Source: Exiguobacterium sp. AM39-5BH
GTDB taxonomy: Bacteria > Bacillota > Bacilli > Exiguobacteriales > Exiguobacteriaceae
Direction: 5' to 3'
DNA length: 64,000 nt
NCBI RefSeq assembly: GCF_003467445.1
Contig: NZ_QSGS01000001.1
Span: forward strand, 434,001-498,000
The notes below the pieces were generated by a model, which saw nothing but the letters and a program-made list of their open reading frames with translations, was not told where the DNA came from and did not search any database. A program made the translations under genes and the position numbers. This document shows, one piece after another, positions 1 through 8,586 of the stretch. Within the stretch, counting starts at the first letter, position 1, and each line of letters begins with the position of its first letter.

Positions 1-705
1 CCCAAGCCCGAAGAGGCGTTCAATGCGCCGTTTCCCTTCTGTGACCTCGACGGCTTCAGTCGCTTGTGATTTGACGAGCCGGATCTCTCCGAGCAGTTCG
101 GCGAAAAAACCGGATAAGTCGCCAAGCTCGTGTTGCGTCGCTTTGGCGATTTTCCGAAGCTTCCGTCCGAGCGGGATGACAATCAAGAGCGTCGTCGGTA
201 CGGAGAACAAGATGACGAGCGTCATCTGCCAGTCGAGCGTGAACAAGATACCGACGGCGCCGATGACCGAGACGAACGACGTCAAGAGCCGGACGCTCTG
301 TTCGGATAACAGCTGCTGCAACGTCGTCGTGTCGTTGTTTAACCGCGAGACGAGATCCCCTGATTTGACGCCATCGTAGAACGGGATCGGCAGGGCGACG
401 AGATGCTCCCAAAGCGTCGTCCGTAAATTGGCGACGACCCGTTGTCCGACGATATGTAGCCAATAAATCGAAATCGCGCTCGAGACGACTTGGATGAGGA
501 ACGCCATCACGAAAATCGCGACGAGGCGGGCGTCGAGGGCGGCCTCGCTCCAATTGTCGACGACACGTTGCAAAATGAGTGGGATGACGAGTGACGCCAT
601 CGCCTGAAGCAATGAGATGAGTACGGCGCCGATGAACAGCCATTTTGGCGGTTTGGCGACACGGAACAAGTGCAGAAATGCTTGCCATGTGGATGTGGAC
701 TCCAT
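1..705 (-). CDS. ABC exporter, transmembrane domain (truncated by window edge)
   Basis: The reading frame is open from the ATG at 705 to the window edge, giving the first 235 residues. Five to six hydrophobic membrane segments are visible, with the exporter-type loop 'PFYDGVKSGDLVSRLNNDT' at about residues 108-126 and a coupling-helix region near the end. This is the type I ABC exporter membrane domain (BmrA/MsbA-like), normally followed by a fused ATPase that would lie outside the window. A ribosome-binding site (GGGGGA) precedes the start. It is divergent from sbcD. The substrate cannot be told; multidrug or lipid export is typical of the family. Confidence 0.85.
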   Translation of the reverse strand, partial: MESTSTWQAFLHLFRVAKPPKWLFIGAVLISLLQAMASLVIPLILQRVVDNWSEAALDARLVAIFVMAFLIQVVSSAISIYWLHIVGQRVVANLRTTLWEHLVALPIPFYDGVKSGDLVSRLNNDTTTLQQLLSEQSVRLLTSFVSVIGAVGILFTLDWQMTLVILFSVPTTLLIVIPLGRKLRKIAKATQHELGDLSGFFAELLGEIRLVKSQATEAVEVTEGKRRIERLFGLG

Positions 706-810
706 GATCCGTCCCCCTTTCATATTAACTTTCGCTGTTTCGAAAACAAGTGTCAAGACGTCGAATCGTACACCGGAATAATGCTAGAATGGAATCAGAG
801 GTGAAGTCGC

Positions 811-1916
811 ATGAAATGGATTCATACGGCCGACTGGCATTTAGGGAAAATCGTCCACGGCCGCCATATGACAGAAGAACAACAAATCATTTTATTTGAA
901 TCATTCTTACACATCGTCGATCAGGAGAAACCAGATGCCATCGTCGTCGCCGGTGATTTATATGACCGGGCCGTGCCGCCCGTCGAGGCCGTCGATTTGC
1001 TCGATGAGATGTGGCGTGCGCTCGTCCTCGAGCGGGGCATCCCGGTGCTCGCCATCGCCGGCAATCACGATTCCGCCGAGCGGCTTCAATACAGCTCCAA
1101 ACTGTTGACGAAAGTCGGTCTCCATATCGTCGGGAAGGTTGAACCGGGCACAGGGCCGATCGTCGTGAACGACATCCCATTCTATTTGATGCCGTTCCTC
1201 GAACCGGCGCGTATCCGTTACGCGTTCGGCGACGAGTCGATTCGGACCCATCATGACGCGCTCGCCGCGGTCGTTGACTCTTACGGCGCGATCGATGCAC
1301 GCGCGGTCGCCGTCGGGCACAGTTTCGTCGCCGGCGGACTCGAGACCGATTCCGAACGGCAACTGTCCGTCGGGACGCCGGCCAAGTCGCGAAAGGGCTG
1401 TATGCCCCGTTCGGCTATACGGCGCTCGGACACTTGCACAACCGTGACGCCATCCGCGACGACCGGATCGCCTACAGCGGATCGCTCATGAAATATTCGT
1501 TCTCCGAGGCGACCCATGTGAAATCGGTCGACGTCATCGAATGGGACGGGACATGGACACGCCGGCGGCGTCCGCTCACAGCGCGACGAGACTTGCGCAT
1601 CTTGACCGGGACACTGAACGAGCTGCTCGACCCGTCGTTTTATCAAGACGAGGCAGTCGACGACTATTTGAAGATCGTCTTGACCGATGAAGGGGCGTTG
1701 TTCGATCCGATGGCGAAGTTACGGACCGTCTATCCGAACATCTTACACCTCGAACTCGAGTTGTTGCGTCGCCAAGACCAGACGTCTCGCTTTGAAAGGG
1801 AAAAACTCGAGCGGCAATCGGTCGAGGAAGTATATATAGACTTCTTTAAAGCCGTCCACGGCCGCGATGCCGATGTTACGGTACAGCGTTTCTTAGAAGG
1901 GGAGGAATCGATTTGA
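811..1916 (+). CDS. sbcD: Exonuclease subunit SbcD (frameshifted in this sequence)
   Basis: Nuclease subunit of the SbcCD (Mre11-Rad50-like) complex, which cuts hairpins and processes DNA ends. Metallophosphoesterase motifs are clear: 'HTADWHLGK' at residues 5-13, 'VVAGDLYDRA' and 'GNHDS'. The frame breaks at about 1380: residues up to 'LSVGTP' are in one frame, while the family sequence resumes as 'QVAKGLYAPFGYTALGHLHN' in the next. Adding one G to the GG at 1380-1381 restores a 368-residue protein of normal length. The stop overlaps the TTG start of sbcC, so the two genes are translationally coupled. A sequencing error is likely; a real inactivating deletion is the alternative. Confidence 0.9.
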
Positions 1917-4900
1917 GACCGGAACAATTGACCATCACCGCCTTCGGTCCTTACGCCGAGACGGAACAAATCGATTTCACCCAGCTTGAAGGACGTTCGA
2001 TGTTCGTCATCAGCGGCCGGACCGGTGCCGGCAAGACGACGATTTTTGACGCGATGACGTTCGCGCTCTATGGCCGGGCCAGCGGGGCGCTCCGAAACGC
2101 CAGTGACTTCCGCAGCCAATATGCGGACCCCGAACGGAAGACCGAAATCGACTTCTCGTTCACGATTCGCGATGAGCGGTATCGCATCGTCCGTCAGCCG
2201 CAACAACCACATCCGAAAAACAAGACACCGATCCCGCATGAGGCGGTGCTTTATGAATGGAAGGACGCCTGGAAGCCGCTCGCGACGAAAGTGAATGACG
2301 TCGAGCAGACGATTGAATCATTGCTGCAGCTGAGCTATGAGCAGTTCAGCCAAATCTTGCTGTTGCCGCAGAACCAGTTCCGTCAGCTCCTCGACTCCGA
2401 TTCGACGAAGAAGCAACAGATTTTACAATCGATCTTTAAGACGGAGGCGTACCGCGCCTTCCAGGAAGACTGGATCGAACGTTACGGCAAGTACCGCAAA
2501 CGAGTCGAATGGGCGATTGAGACGACGCGGTTAAAACTGTTGGAACTCGAAGACGAGGCCGTCGAGGACGTGTCAACCCGTAACTTGCCTGACATCGTGA
2601 CGTGGCTCGACGCCCGGGAGGAGCGACTCTTGGCGACACGGGACGCGTTACAGGAACAGCGCCGGACCAGTAAAGAACGACTCGAGACGCTGCGTCGAGA
2701 AATGAATCAGGCGACAACGCTCGCCGAGTTGATGGAAGAGCGGGACGAGCGCGCGACCGCACTCGAGGCGTTCCGCCAAGCGGCACAGGCGCGCGAACAA
2801 CGCCAGGGGCTCATCTTGCGACTTGAACAAGTGGCGAGCGTCAGCCCGCTCTATCAACGTACCGAAACGGTGCGTCACGACATCGAGCGGCTGACCCGTG
2901 AACGTGATACCTCCCGTCAACGAGACGAAGGCTATACGAAACAGTTGGAGGAGTTGAAGGCAGGAGCGGCAGCCATCACGACGATGCGACAGGAAGCGGA
3001 ACAAGCCACCAATCGCATCCATGTGATTGATGAGATGTTGCCGTACGTCGATGAATGGCACCGTATGACGAGACGTCGGGACGACTTGAAACGACAGCTG
3101 GAGCCGCTCGGCTTGTTCTCAGAAGAAGCGCGTCTCCAGGAGCTCCAAGCGACCGAAGGCGATCTTACGGCCAAGCTCGAGCACGCACCGGCACCAAATC
3201 AGCTCGTCGAGGCCGAACGACTGTATAGCCAGCTCCAACAGCAGGCTCGACTCGAGACGAAAGTGGCAGAGGTCACGGAACGACTCGCCGCCTGTGAACG
3301 GAACGGGAAGGACGTCCAACGGCAATTCACTGCCCAGACGGAGAAGGTCGACCAATTCGTCGAAGCCGAGCATGCACGCATGGCCGACACGTTGCGTGAG
3401 CAGCTCGAGACGGGTGAACCTTGTCCGGTTTGCGGTTCATTGACCCACGGATATGTCGAGCGAACCGAGACGTCCATCGACCAAGTGGGTCATCGCTCAG
3501 CCATCGAGACACTGAAACGGATTGAGGCCGACCTCCACGAAGCTCGGGCGGATTATCGGGCGCTCAAACGCCAACTCGATGAGCTGATTCGTGAACGCGA
3601 TCTCGCTCGGCTCGAGTTAAAGCTCGACGGTCCAGCCGCCACTGCGATCCAACATCAAGACGACCTCGTCCGGCAGTTGCGTCAACAGGCCGAAGAACGA
3701 CTACGGATGGAGCGTCATTTGCGCGCGACCACGGCCGAATTGAAACAGCTCGAGACGGCGAAACGTGCACAGGCAGATGAACGGCAGAAGCTGTTCGAAC
3801 AGCTCCAAACCGTTCAAGAGAAGCTCCAGTCGATGCGTCAACCGGATGGGACGACGTTAGAGATGCTGCAGACCGAGCGGAGTCAGCTCGCGACGCGACT
3901 CGCCCACATCGAACGTGACGTGACGGCGTATGAACGTCGGCTTGAAGAACTGAATCGATTGAAGTGGGGGGAGGCGGAGCGACTCCGTCTCCTCGGGGAA
4001 CAACTCGAGTTCGAACACGCTCGTCTTTCCGAAGCGACGGCTGAACTTGAGGTGGCGCTCGAGAAGGTCGAGTTGACCGAAGCCGTGTTCAAGGAGTATC
4101 GCGCACGCGTCGAGCAACTGCCCGAACTACGCGAGCGTCAAGCGACCGAGCTTGAGGAAGGGGTCCGGCTCGAACACGCCGTCAAGGCGCTGAACGAGAA
4201 AATCGGAAACCGTCCGCGACCAAATCTCGAACAGCTTCAGGAGCGGTTGCATGAGGAGGCTCGTTCGTTCGAAACGCTGTCCGAACAACTCGTCACGGCG
4301 GACGGACAACTGAAACGCCATCGCCACATCGTCACCGAATGGAATGCACTCCGGGAGAAGACGGATGAGGACCAACGGAATCTCGAGACGGTCAAATTGA
4401 TTGCCGACACGGGTCGGGGCTTGAACCCGCAAAAGTTGACGTTCGAGACGTACGTGCAGACGGCGTTCTTCGATCAAATCCTTCATGCGGCCAACATCCA
4501 TCTCGATCAGATGACGAGCGGGCAGTTCCAATTGGAGCGGAAAATCGAGACGGCGAAAGGAAATGCCAAGTCCGGTCTCGAATTATTAGTCTTTGACGCC
4601 TATACCGGACAGTCACGCCGGGTGCAAAACTTGTCGGGTGGCGAAGGGTTCAAGGCATCGCTTTCGCTCGCCCTCGGATTGGCCGAGGTCGTCCAACAGT
4701 TGAGTGGCGGAGTCAGTCTCGAGACGATGCTAATCGATGAAGGCTTCGGGACGCTCGACGCCGAATCGCTCGATCAAGCGATTGAACTGCTCATGTCGCT
4801 ACAATCGAGCGGCCGGCTCGTCGGGGTCATCAGCCACGTCCAAGAATTGAAAGACCGGGTCGATGCCCGGATCGAAGTCAAGAAATCTAGGAGCGGGTCA

Positions 4901-4924
4901 ACGATCCAGCTCATCGTGGAGTGA
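1913..4924 (+). CDS. sbcC: Exonuclease subunit SbcC (Rad50-like SMC ATPase)
   Basis: ATPase partner of SbcD, 1003 residues, full length for the family. It has a Walker A motif 'GRTGAGKT' at residues 35-42, long central coiled coils rich in Gln, Arg and Glu, a zinc-hook 'CPVC' at 504-507 where two SbcC arms dimerise, the ABC signature 'LSGGEGF' at about 907, and a Walker B 'MLIDEGFGTLD' near 940. The start is TTG at 1913, preceded by GGGGAGG and overlapping the sbcD stop (TTGA), so expression is coupled. It acts in the cytoplasm on double-strand ends and palindromes. Confidence 0.96.
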   Translation: MRPEQLTITAFGPYAETEQIDFTQLEGRSMFVISGRTGAGKTTIFDAMTFALYGRASGALRNASDFRSQYADPERKTEIDFSFTIRDERYRIVRQPQQPHPKNKTPIPHEAVLYEWKDAWKPLATKVNDVEQTIESLLQLSYEQFSQILLLPQNQFRQLLDSDSTKKQQILQSIFKTEAYRAFQEDWIERYGKYRKRVEWAIETTRLKLLELEDEAVEDVSTRNLPDIVTWLDAREERLLATRDALQEQRRTSKERLETLRREMNQATTLAELMEERDERATALEAFRQAAQAREQRQGLILRLEQVASVSPLYQRTETVRHDIERLTRERDTSRQRDEGYTKQLEELKAGAAAITTMRQEAEQATNRIHVIDEMLPYVDEWHRMTRRRDDLKRQLEPLGLFSEEARLQELQATEGDLTAKLEHAPAPNQLVEAERLYSQLQQQARLETKVAEVTERLAACERNGKDVQRQFTAQTEKVDQFVEAEHARMADTLREQLETGEPCPVCGSLTHGYVERTETSIDQVGHRSAIETLKRIEADLHEARADYRALKRQLDELIRERDLARLELKLDGPAATAIQHQDDLVRQLRQQAEERLRMERHLRATTAELKQLETAKRAQADERQKLFEQLQTVQEKLQSMRQPDGTTLEMLQTERSQLATRLAHIERDVTAYERRLEELNRLKWGEAERLRLLGEQLEFEHARLSEATAELEVALEKVELTEAVFKEYRARVEQLPELRERQATELEEGVRLEHAVKALNEKIGNRPRPNLEQLQERLHEEARSFETLSEQLVTADGQLKRHRHIVTEWNALREKTDEDQRNLETVKLIADTGRGLNPQKLTFETYVQTAFFDQILHAANIHLDQMTSGQFQLERKIETAKGNAKSGLELLVFDAYTGQSRRVQNLSGGEGFKASLSLALGLAEVVQQLSGGVSLETMLIDEGFGTLDAESLDQAIELLMSLQSSGRLVGVISHVQELKDRVDARIEVKKSRSGSTIQLIVE

Positions 4925-4929
4925 GACCG

Positions 4930-5712
4930 ATGAAACATATGGAAACGAAAACAACGTTAGTGGCCCATCTGCAAGAGGCGGGCATCCGACGAGGGGACGC
5001 ACTGTTCGTCCACACGTCGTTATCAAAACTCGGTTGGGTGTGCGGCGGTCCCCAAACGGTCATCGAAGCGCTTCAAGAAGCGGTCGGACCGGACGGGCTC
5101 ATTATGATGGCGACCCAGAGCGGGGACAATTCAAATCCAGCTGAATGGGAAGCCCCGCCGGTCCCGGTCGAATGGTGGCAGACCATCCGTGACGAGATGC
5201 CGGCCTATGACCCGGCGAAGACAGCGACCCGAGGGATGGGTCGAGTCCCGGAGCTGTTCCGCTCATATCCTGATGTGTTCCGAAGTGACCATCCGATGTG
5301 GTCGGTCGCCGCATGGGGACGGGACGCCGAACAAATCGTGGCCGGACATACGATTGACGTCGGATTTGGCCCGGGTTCACCGCTCGAACGGATGATTGAG
5401 CGCGACGCGAAAATTTTGCATCTTGGTTCGCCGCTCGATGCAACGACGTTATGGCATTATGCCGAATATGGGATTGATGGCCCTGTGAAGCCGTTCGAAT
5501 GTGCGCTCATGGAGAACGGTCAACGGGTGTGGAAGTCGTTCGAGCATACGGACGTCAACAGTGACCCGTTCGGTGCCATCGGCGAGAATATCGTCAAACG
5601 GGCGGACGTCAAGACGTTCACGATTCACAAGGCGACGTGTTACATCATCCCGTCAGACACGTGGGAGCCGGTACAACATGCGCTTGTCGCCTTGCGGAGC
5701 TGGCTCCGGTGA
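4930..5712 (+). CDS. Aminoglycoside N3'-acetyltransferase family protein (AAC(3)/YokD-like)
   Basis: A 260-residue protein of the antibiotic N-acetyltransferase (AAC(3)) fold. It carries the family patterns 'HTSLSKLGWVCGG', 'MATQSG', 'RGMGRVPELF', 'SDHPMWSVAAWG' and 'GFGPGSPLERM' leading into 'HLGSPLDATTLWHYAEY'. These proteins move acetyl from acetyl-CoA to an amine; plasmid members give gentamicin-type resistance, but chromosomal Bacillales members often act on unknown substrates. ATG 4930 is chosen because GGAGTGAG lies 8 bases upstream, overlapping the end of sbcC. A GTG at 4921 is also in frame. It forms a tail-to-head unit with sbcDC. Confidence 0.88.
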   Translation: MKHMETKTTLVAHLQEAGIRRGDALFVHTSLSKLGWVCGGPQTVIEALQEAVGPDGLIMMATQSGDNSNPAEWEAPPVPVEWWQTIRDEMPAYDPAKTATRGMGRVPELFRSYPDVFRSDHPMWSVAAWGRDAEQIVAGHTIDVGFGPGSPLERMIERDAKILHLGSPLDATTLWHYAEYGIDGPVKPFECALMENGQRVWKSFEHTDVNSDPFGAIGENIVKRADVKTFTIHKATCYIIPSDTWEPVQHALVALRSWLR

Positions 5713-5752
5713 GACGGCTGATACGAACTATACTGAGGAGAGGGGCACTGCG

Positions 5753-6640
5753 ATGAATCGCTGGGTCAAATATGTGGGAATCGCTATCGGGGTGTTGGTG
5801 CTCGTCGCGTTTCTTGCCGTCGTGGGCATCTCGGCCTATATCGGAGATCAATTGACGTCACCTGAACGGGAGACGTTGACGTTCACCCCGAAGACGTTAG
5901 GCGTCAAGTATGAGAACATCACGATTGAATCAGAAGATCAACAAGATTTATACGGCTGGTGGATTCCACACCCGACGCCGCGCGCGACGATCGTCTTCGC
6001 GCATGGCTACGGGAAAAACCGGGAACAGTCTGATTTGCCGCTCAAGGGATTGATTCCGGAGTTCCACGAGCAAGGGTATCAGTTTTTGACGTTCGATTTT
6101 CGTGGCTCCGGTATTTCAGAAGGGGACCGCGTGACGGTCGGGGCGAAGGAACAATCCGACCTCGCTGCCGCCATCGCCTATGCGAAAGAGCGCTCGGACG
6201 GGCCGATCGTCCTGTTCGGCGTCTCGATGGGTGCCGCGACGGCGCTCGCGACAGCTGACGACACCGATGTGGCCGCCGTCATCGCCGATAGCCCGTTCAG
6301 TGACCTCCGTGGTTATCTCGAGACGAATCTTCCGGTGTGGAGCGATTTGCCGAATTTCCCGTTCACGCCGGTCATCATGACGGTGACGCCTTGGTTCACG
6401 GGGCTCGATGCGGATTTAGTGAAGCCGATTGACGATATGGCTCAAATCGAGGCACCGGTGTTATTGATTCATAGTCAAGGTGATGATGCAATTCCCGTAA
6501 GCGAGAGCGAGCAATTGGCCGCGGCCGGCGAGGATGTCGAACTGTGGGTGACCGAGAATGACGGGCACGTGCAGTCGCATCGCTCGTTCCAAACCGAATA
6601 TCGACAGACGGTATTCGAGTTTTTAGAGCGTGTGTTGTAA
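5753..6640 (+). CDS. Alpha/beta hydrolase, membrane-anchored
   Basis: A 295-residue protein with one N-terminal membrane helix (about residues 6-28), then an alpha/beta-hydrolase fold: oxyanion region 'FAHGYGKN', 'DFRGSGISEG', nucleophile elbow 'GVSMGAA', acid 'HSQGDDAIP' and a final His in 'NDGHVQS'. Active site probably faces outside the membrane. The start has AGGAGAGG upstream. It resembles Bacillus YqkD/YfhM-type hydrolases and has a paralogue at 35572-36471. It lies 40 bases after the acetyltransferase gene and may be cotranscribed. Substrate unknown. Confidence 0.88.
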   Translation: MNRWVKYVGIAIGVLVLVAFLAVVGISAYIGDQLTSPERETLTFTPKTLGVKYENITIESEDQQDLYGWWIPHPTPRATIVFAHGYGKNREQSDLPLKGLIPEFHEQGYQFLTFDFRGSGISEGDRVTVGAKEQSDLAAAIAYAKERSDGPIVLFGVSMGAATALATADDTDVAAVIADSPFSDLRGYLETNLPVWSDLPNFPFTPVIMTVTPWFTGLDADLVKPIDDMAQIEAPVLLIHSQGDDAIPVSESEQLAAAGEDVELWVTENDGHVQSHRSFQTEYRQTVFEFLERVL

Positions 6641-6642
6641 GT

Positions 6643-6669
6643 GAGGGGCGCAATCTGCGCTCCTTTTTT
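6643..6669 (+). terminator. Rho-independent terminator after the hydrolase
   Basis: Stem AGGGGCGCA / TGCGCTCCT (one G-T pair) with a three-base loop, followed by a T run. Confidence 0.8.
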
Positions 6670-6710
6670 GTTATGATAAGTGATGAAAAGGAAAGAAAGA
6701 AGGTTTGTCC

Positions 6711-7559
6711 ATGGACGTCACAGCATTACTATCGTTTCTGTTGCTCGGAACGCTCATCGGGATTTTGAGCGGATTCTTCGGCATCGGCGGCGGGATTTTA
6801 CTCACGCCGCTCCTGCTCGTCTTCGGATACGAGGCGAGTGCGGCCATCGCGCTCAGTCTTATGCTCACACTCGGGTCGACGACGGCCGGTACGATTTCCC
6901 ACATCAAGTTAAAAAACGTCAACCCGAAACATGCCCTCTTGATTGGTGCGTTCGGTGTCGCCGGCACGTGGGTGGCGACGCCGCTCGTGTTATATCTCGA
7001 GACGCTCGACGGGGCGAAACCGGTCATTTCGCTCGCCTATATCGCGCTGTTGACGTATTTCGCCGTCTCGTTCTTCCGTTCGAAACAGCATGAGGAGGGC
7101 AGCGTCGGTTCGGAGTCGGTCCCGCGCCTCGGCTTCATTGGATTGTTCGGCGGATTCATCTCATCACTCATGGGTGTCAGTGGTGGCTTCGTGTTGACAC
7201 CGCTTCAAGTCAAATTGCTCAACACCGAGATGAAACGGGCCGTCGGGACGAGCATCGCCGCGGCGTTCCTCATCGTCGTCTCGGGTGTGATCAACTATGC
7301 TGTCGCCGGCGCTGATGTGAATTATTGGCATGGTATCGCCTTAATCGCCGGGGCGATGATTGGTTCGCCGATTGGGGCGAAGCAGTTGCAGCGGTTCAGT
7401 TCGCAACTCGTCAAAAAAGCGCTCGGTGGCTTCTATGTTGCTGTCGCCATCAGCGTCGCTCTCAATTTGCTCGGCTATAATGACATCTCGCTCGGTCTGC
7501 TCGTCGTGCTCGCGCTCTCATTCATCGTCGCGCTGTTCATCCGACCGCGGTCGAAGTGA
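6711..7559 (+). CDS. TauE/SafE family sulfite/organosulfur anion exporter
   Basis: A 282-residue polytopic membrane protein with about eight helices and the two-fold repeat typical of TauE/SafE (DUF81): 'GFFGIGGGILLTPLLL' in the first half and 'SLMGVSGGFVLTPLQ' in the second. Members move sulfite, sulfoacetate or related anions, but the substrate here is unknown. ATG 6711 is chosen because AAGAAGG sits 7 bases upstream; the in-frame TTG 6705 is too close to that site. Flanked by terminators, so monocistronic. Confidence 0.88.
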   Translation: MDVTALLSFLLLGTLIGILSGFFGIGGGILLTPLLLVFGYEASAAIALSLMLTLGSTTAGTISHIKLKNVNPKHALLIGAFGVAGTWVATPLVLYLETLDGAKPVISLAYIALLTYFAVSFFRSKQHEEGSVGSESVPRLGFIGLFGGFISSLMGVSGGFVLTPLQVKLLNTEMKRAVGTSIAAAFLIVVSGVINYAVAGADVNYWHGIALIAGAMIGSPIGAKQLQRFSSQLVKKALGGFYVAVAISVALNLLGYNDISLGLLVVLALSFIVALFIRPRSK

Positions 7560-7563
7560 TGCC

Positions 7564-7594
7564 AAACCCTCGTCTACGCACGGGGGTTTGTTTG
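7564..7594 (+). terminator. Terminator after TauE/SafE gene
   Basis: Stem AAACCCTCG / CGGGGGTTT with a seven-base loop and a T-rich tail. Confidence 0.75.
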
Positions 7595-7666
7595 TGGGGA
7601 CTATGCTACGATATCCCAATCAGACTGAAGCAACATACCGGTCCTTAGCTATTCGTTCAGTACAGT

Positions 7667-7695
7667 AAAAAACCCCGTCCGAGGACGAGGTTTTA
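7667..7695 (-). terminator. Terminator for the small coiled-coil gene
   Basis: Minus-strand stem AAAACCTCGTCC / GGACGGGGTTTT with a TCGG-type loop, running into T residues and overlapping the stop codon. Confidence 0.8.
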
Positions 7696-7881
7696 ACGTC
7701 TGGCAATATGGTCAATGTTTTCCTGAATCTCTCCGACTTTGCTCTTCGCTTCACGAAGACGATCTTCGAACGCCTCGATGTCGCGTTTTTCACGCCGTGT
7801 CTCTTCTTTCCCGCGGCGTTGTCCTTTCGGTAAGCGATGGGTCGCTTTAGCCAGACGTTTTTTAAACGTCGAATCGCTCAT
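7693..7881 (-). CDS. Small charged helical protein, unknown function
   Basis: 62 residues, about 40 percent Lys, Arg, Glu and Asp, predicted almost wholly helical ('RREKRDIEAFEDRLREAKSKV') and probably a short coiled coil. I do not recognise a family. It is judged real because AGGGGGTG lies 6-7 bases before the ATG and it ends inside a good terminator. Transcribed alone between TauE/SafE and bioY. Confidence 0.7.
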   Translation of the reverse strand: MSDSTFKKRLAKATHRLPKGQRRGKEETRREKRDIEAFEDRLREAKSKVGEIQENIDHIARR

Positions 7882-7944
7882 AAGGACACCCCCTTCCCTA
7901 CTATATACGTTCCACCTCTACTTTCTGCTGAAACGCTTGAACCT

Positions 7945-8475
7945 TCATGAAGCGAGAGTTCGGCGTATTTGGGGGTTTGTTGAGACTTTATAAGCGATGG
8001 CTGCTGCCAACACCGCTTTGATCGAGTCACCGAGGATGAACGGGATGTTCACTTTGAGCGCTTCGATGAACGTCAAACCGTACACGGCTTGAAGGCCGAG
8101 ACTGCCGAGTATATAGACGAGACCGAGTCCGATGACGACGTTATAGCTGACGAGGGCAGGGAATGAACGATGCCGTTCCGATAACCAGCCAATCAAGAAA
8201 GCCGCAATCGGAAAGGCAAGTAGATAGCCGACCGTCGGACCGACGAATGGGGCAAGCCCGCCCGATCCGCTCAACACTGGTAATCCAATTAAACCGAGCA
8301 AGAGATAGACGATGACAGCGAGTCCGCCTTTTTTGGCACCAAGAACTGAAGCGACCGTCATAATGCCGAGCATTTGGAGCGTGATTGGCACAGGACCGAT
8401 TGGGATGGCAATCGAACCGATACTCGCGAGCAGGGCGGCGCCGATAGCGATTTGCGTTAAATCATGAATTTTCAT
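7945..8475 (-). CDS. bioY: Biotin transporter BioY (ECF S component)
   Basis: 176 residues with six membrane segments and the BioY patterns 'GPVPITLQMLGIM', 'LGAKKGGLAVIVYLLLGLIGLPV' and 'GGLAPFVGPTVGYLLAFP'. It is the biotin-binding subunit that either works alone or docks to the shared energy-coupling module (EcfA, EcfA', EcfT), which is not in this window. A BirA-type operator sits 17 bases upstream of the start, so repression by biotinoyl-AMP-loaded BirA is expected. Confidence 0.95.
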   Translation of the reverse strand: MKIHDLTQIAIGAALLASIGSIAIPIGPVPITLQMLGIMTVASVLGAKKGGLAVIVYLLLGLIGLPVLSGSGGLAPFVGPTVGYLLAFPIAAFLIGWLSERHRSFPALVSYNVVIGLGLVYILGSLGLQAVYGLTFIEALKVNIPFILGDSIKAVLAAAIAYKVSTNPQIRRTLAS

Positions 8476-8491
8476 TATGTAACCCCTTTTC

Positions 8492-8520
8492 TGTTAACGT
8501 TAACTAAAATAAGGTTAACA
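8492..8520 (-). promoter_or_regulatory. Candidate BirA operator of bioY
   Basis: Inverted half-sites TGTTAAC and GTTAACA separated by exactly 15 bases, matching the Firmicute BirA box. A further GTTAAC lies inside the spacer. A TTGTCA -35-like element sits just upstream on the minus strand, so bound BirA would overlap the promoter. Confidence 0.8.
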
Positions 8521-8544
8521 TCATTGGATAAGGTTGACAAGCAT

Positions 8545-8586
8545 AAAATGAGCACCTGGTCTTAAGTGACCAAATGCTCATTTATT
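8545..8586 (-). terminator. Terminator of argGH
   Basis: Minus-strand stem AAATGAGCA / TGCTCATTT with a nested TGGTC / GACCA helix, directly after the argH stop. Confidence 0.85.

Noticed and set aside
56..688. A 210-codon open frame antisense-phase to the ABC exporter
   Set aside because: It is in another frame of the same strand as the exporter, has Arg/Ala-rich shadow composition and no ribosome site; the exporter frame gives clear membrane helices.
720..800. LexA box before sbcD
   Set aside because: TTTCGAAAACAAG lacks the CGAAC-N4-GTTCG arms; not good enough to call.
2648..4531. Several long minus-strand frames across sbcC
   Set aside because: Shadows of the coiled-coil codon bias; no ribosome sites and no family features.
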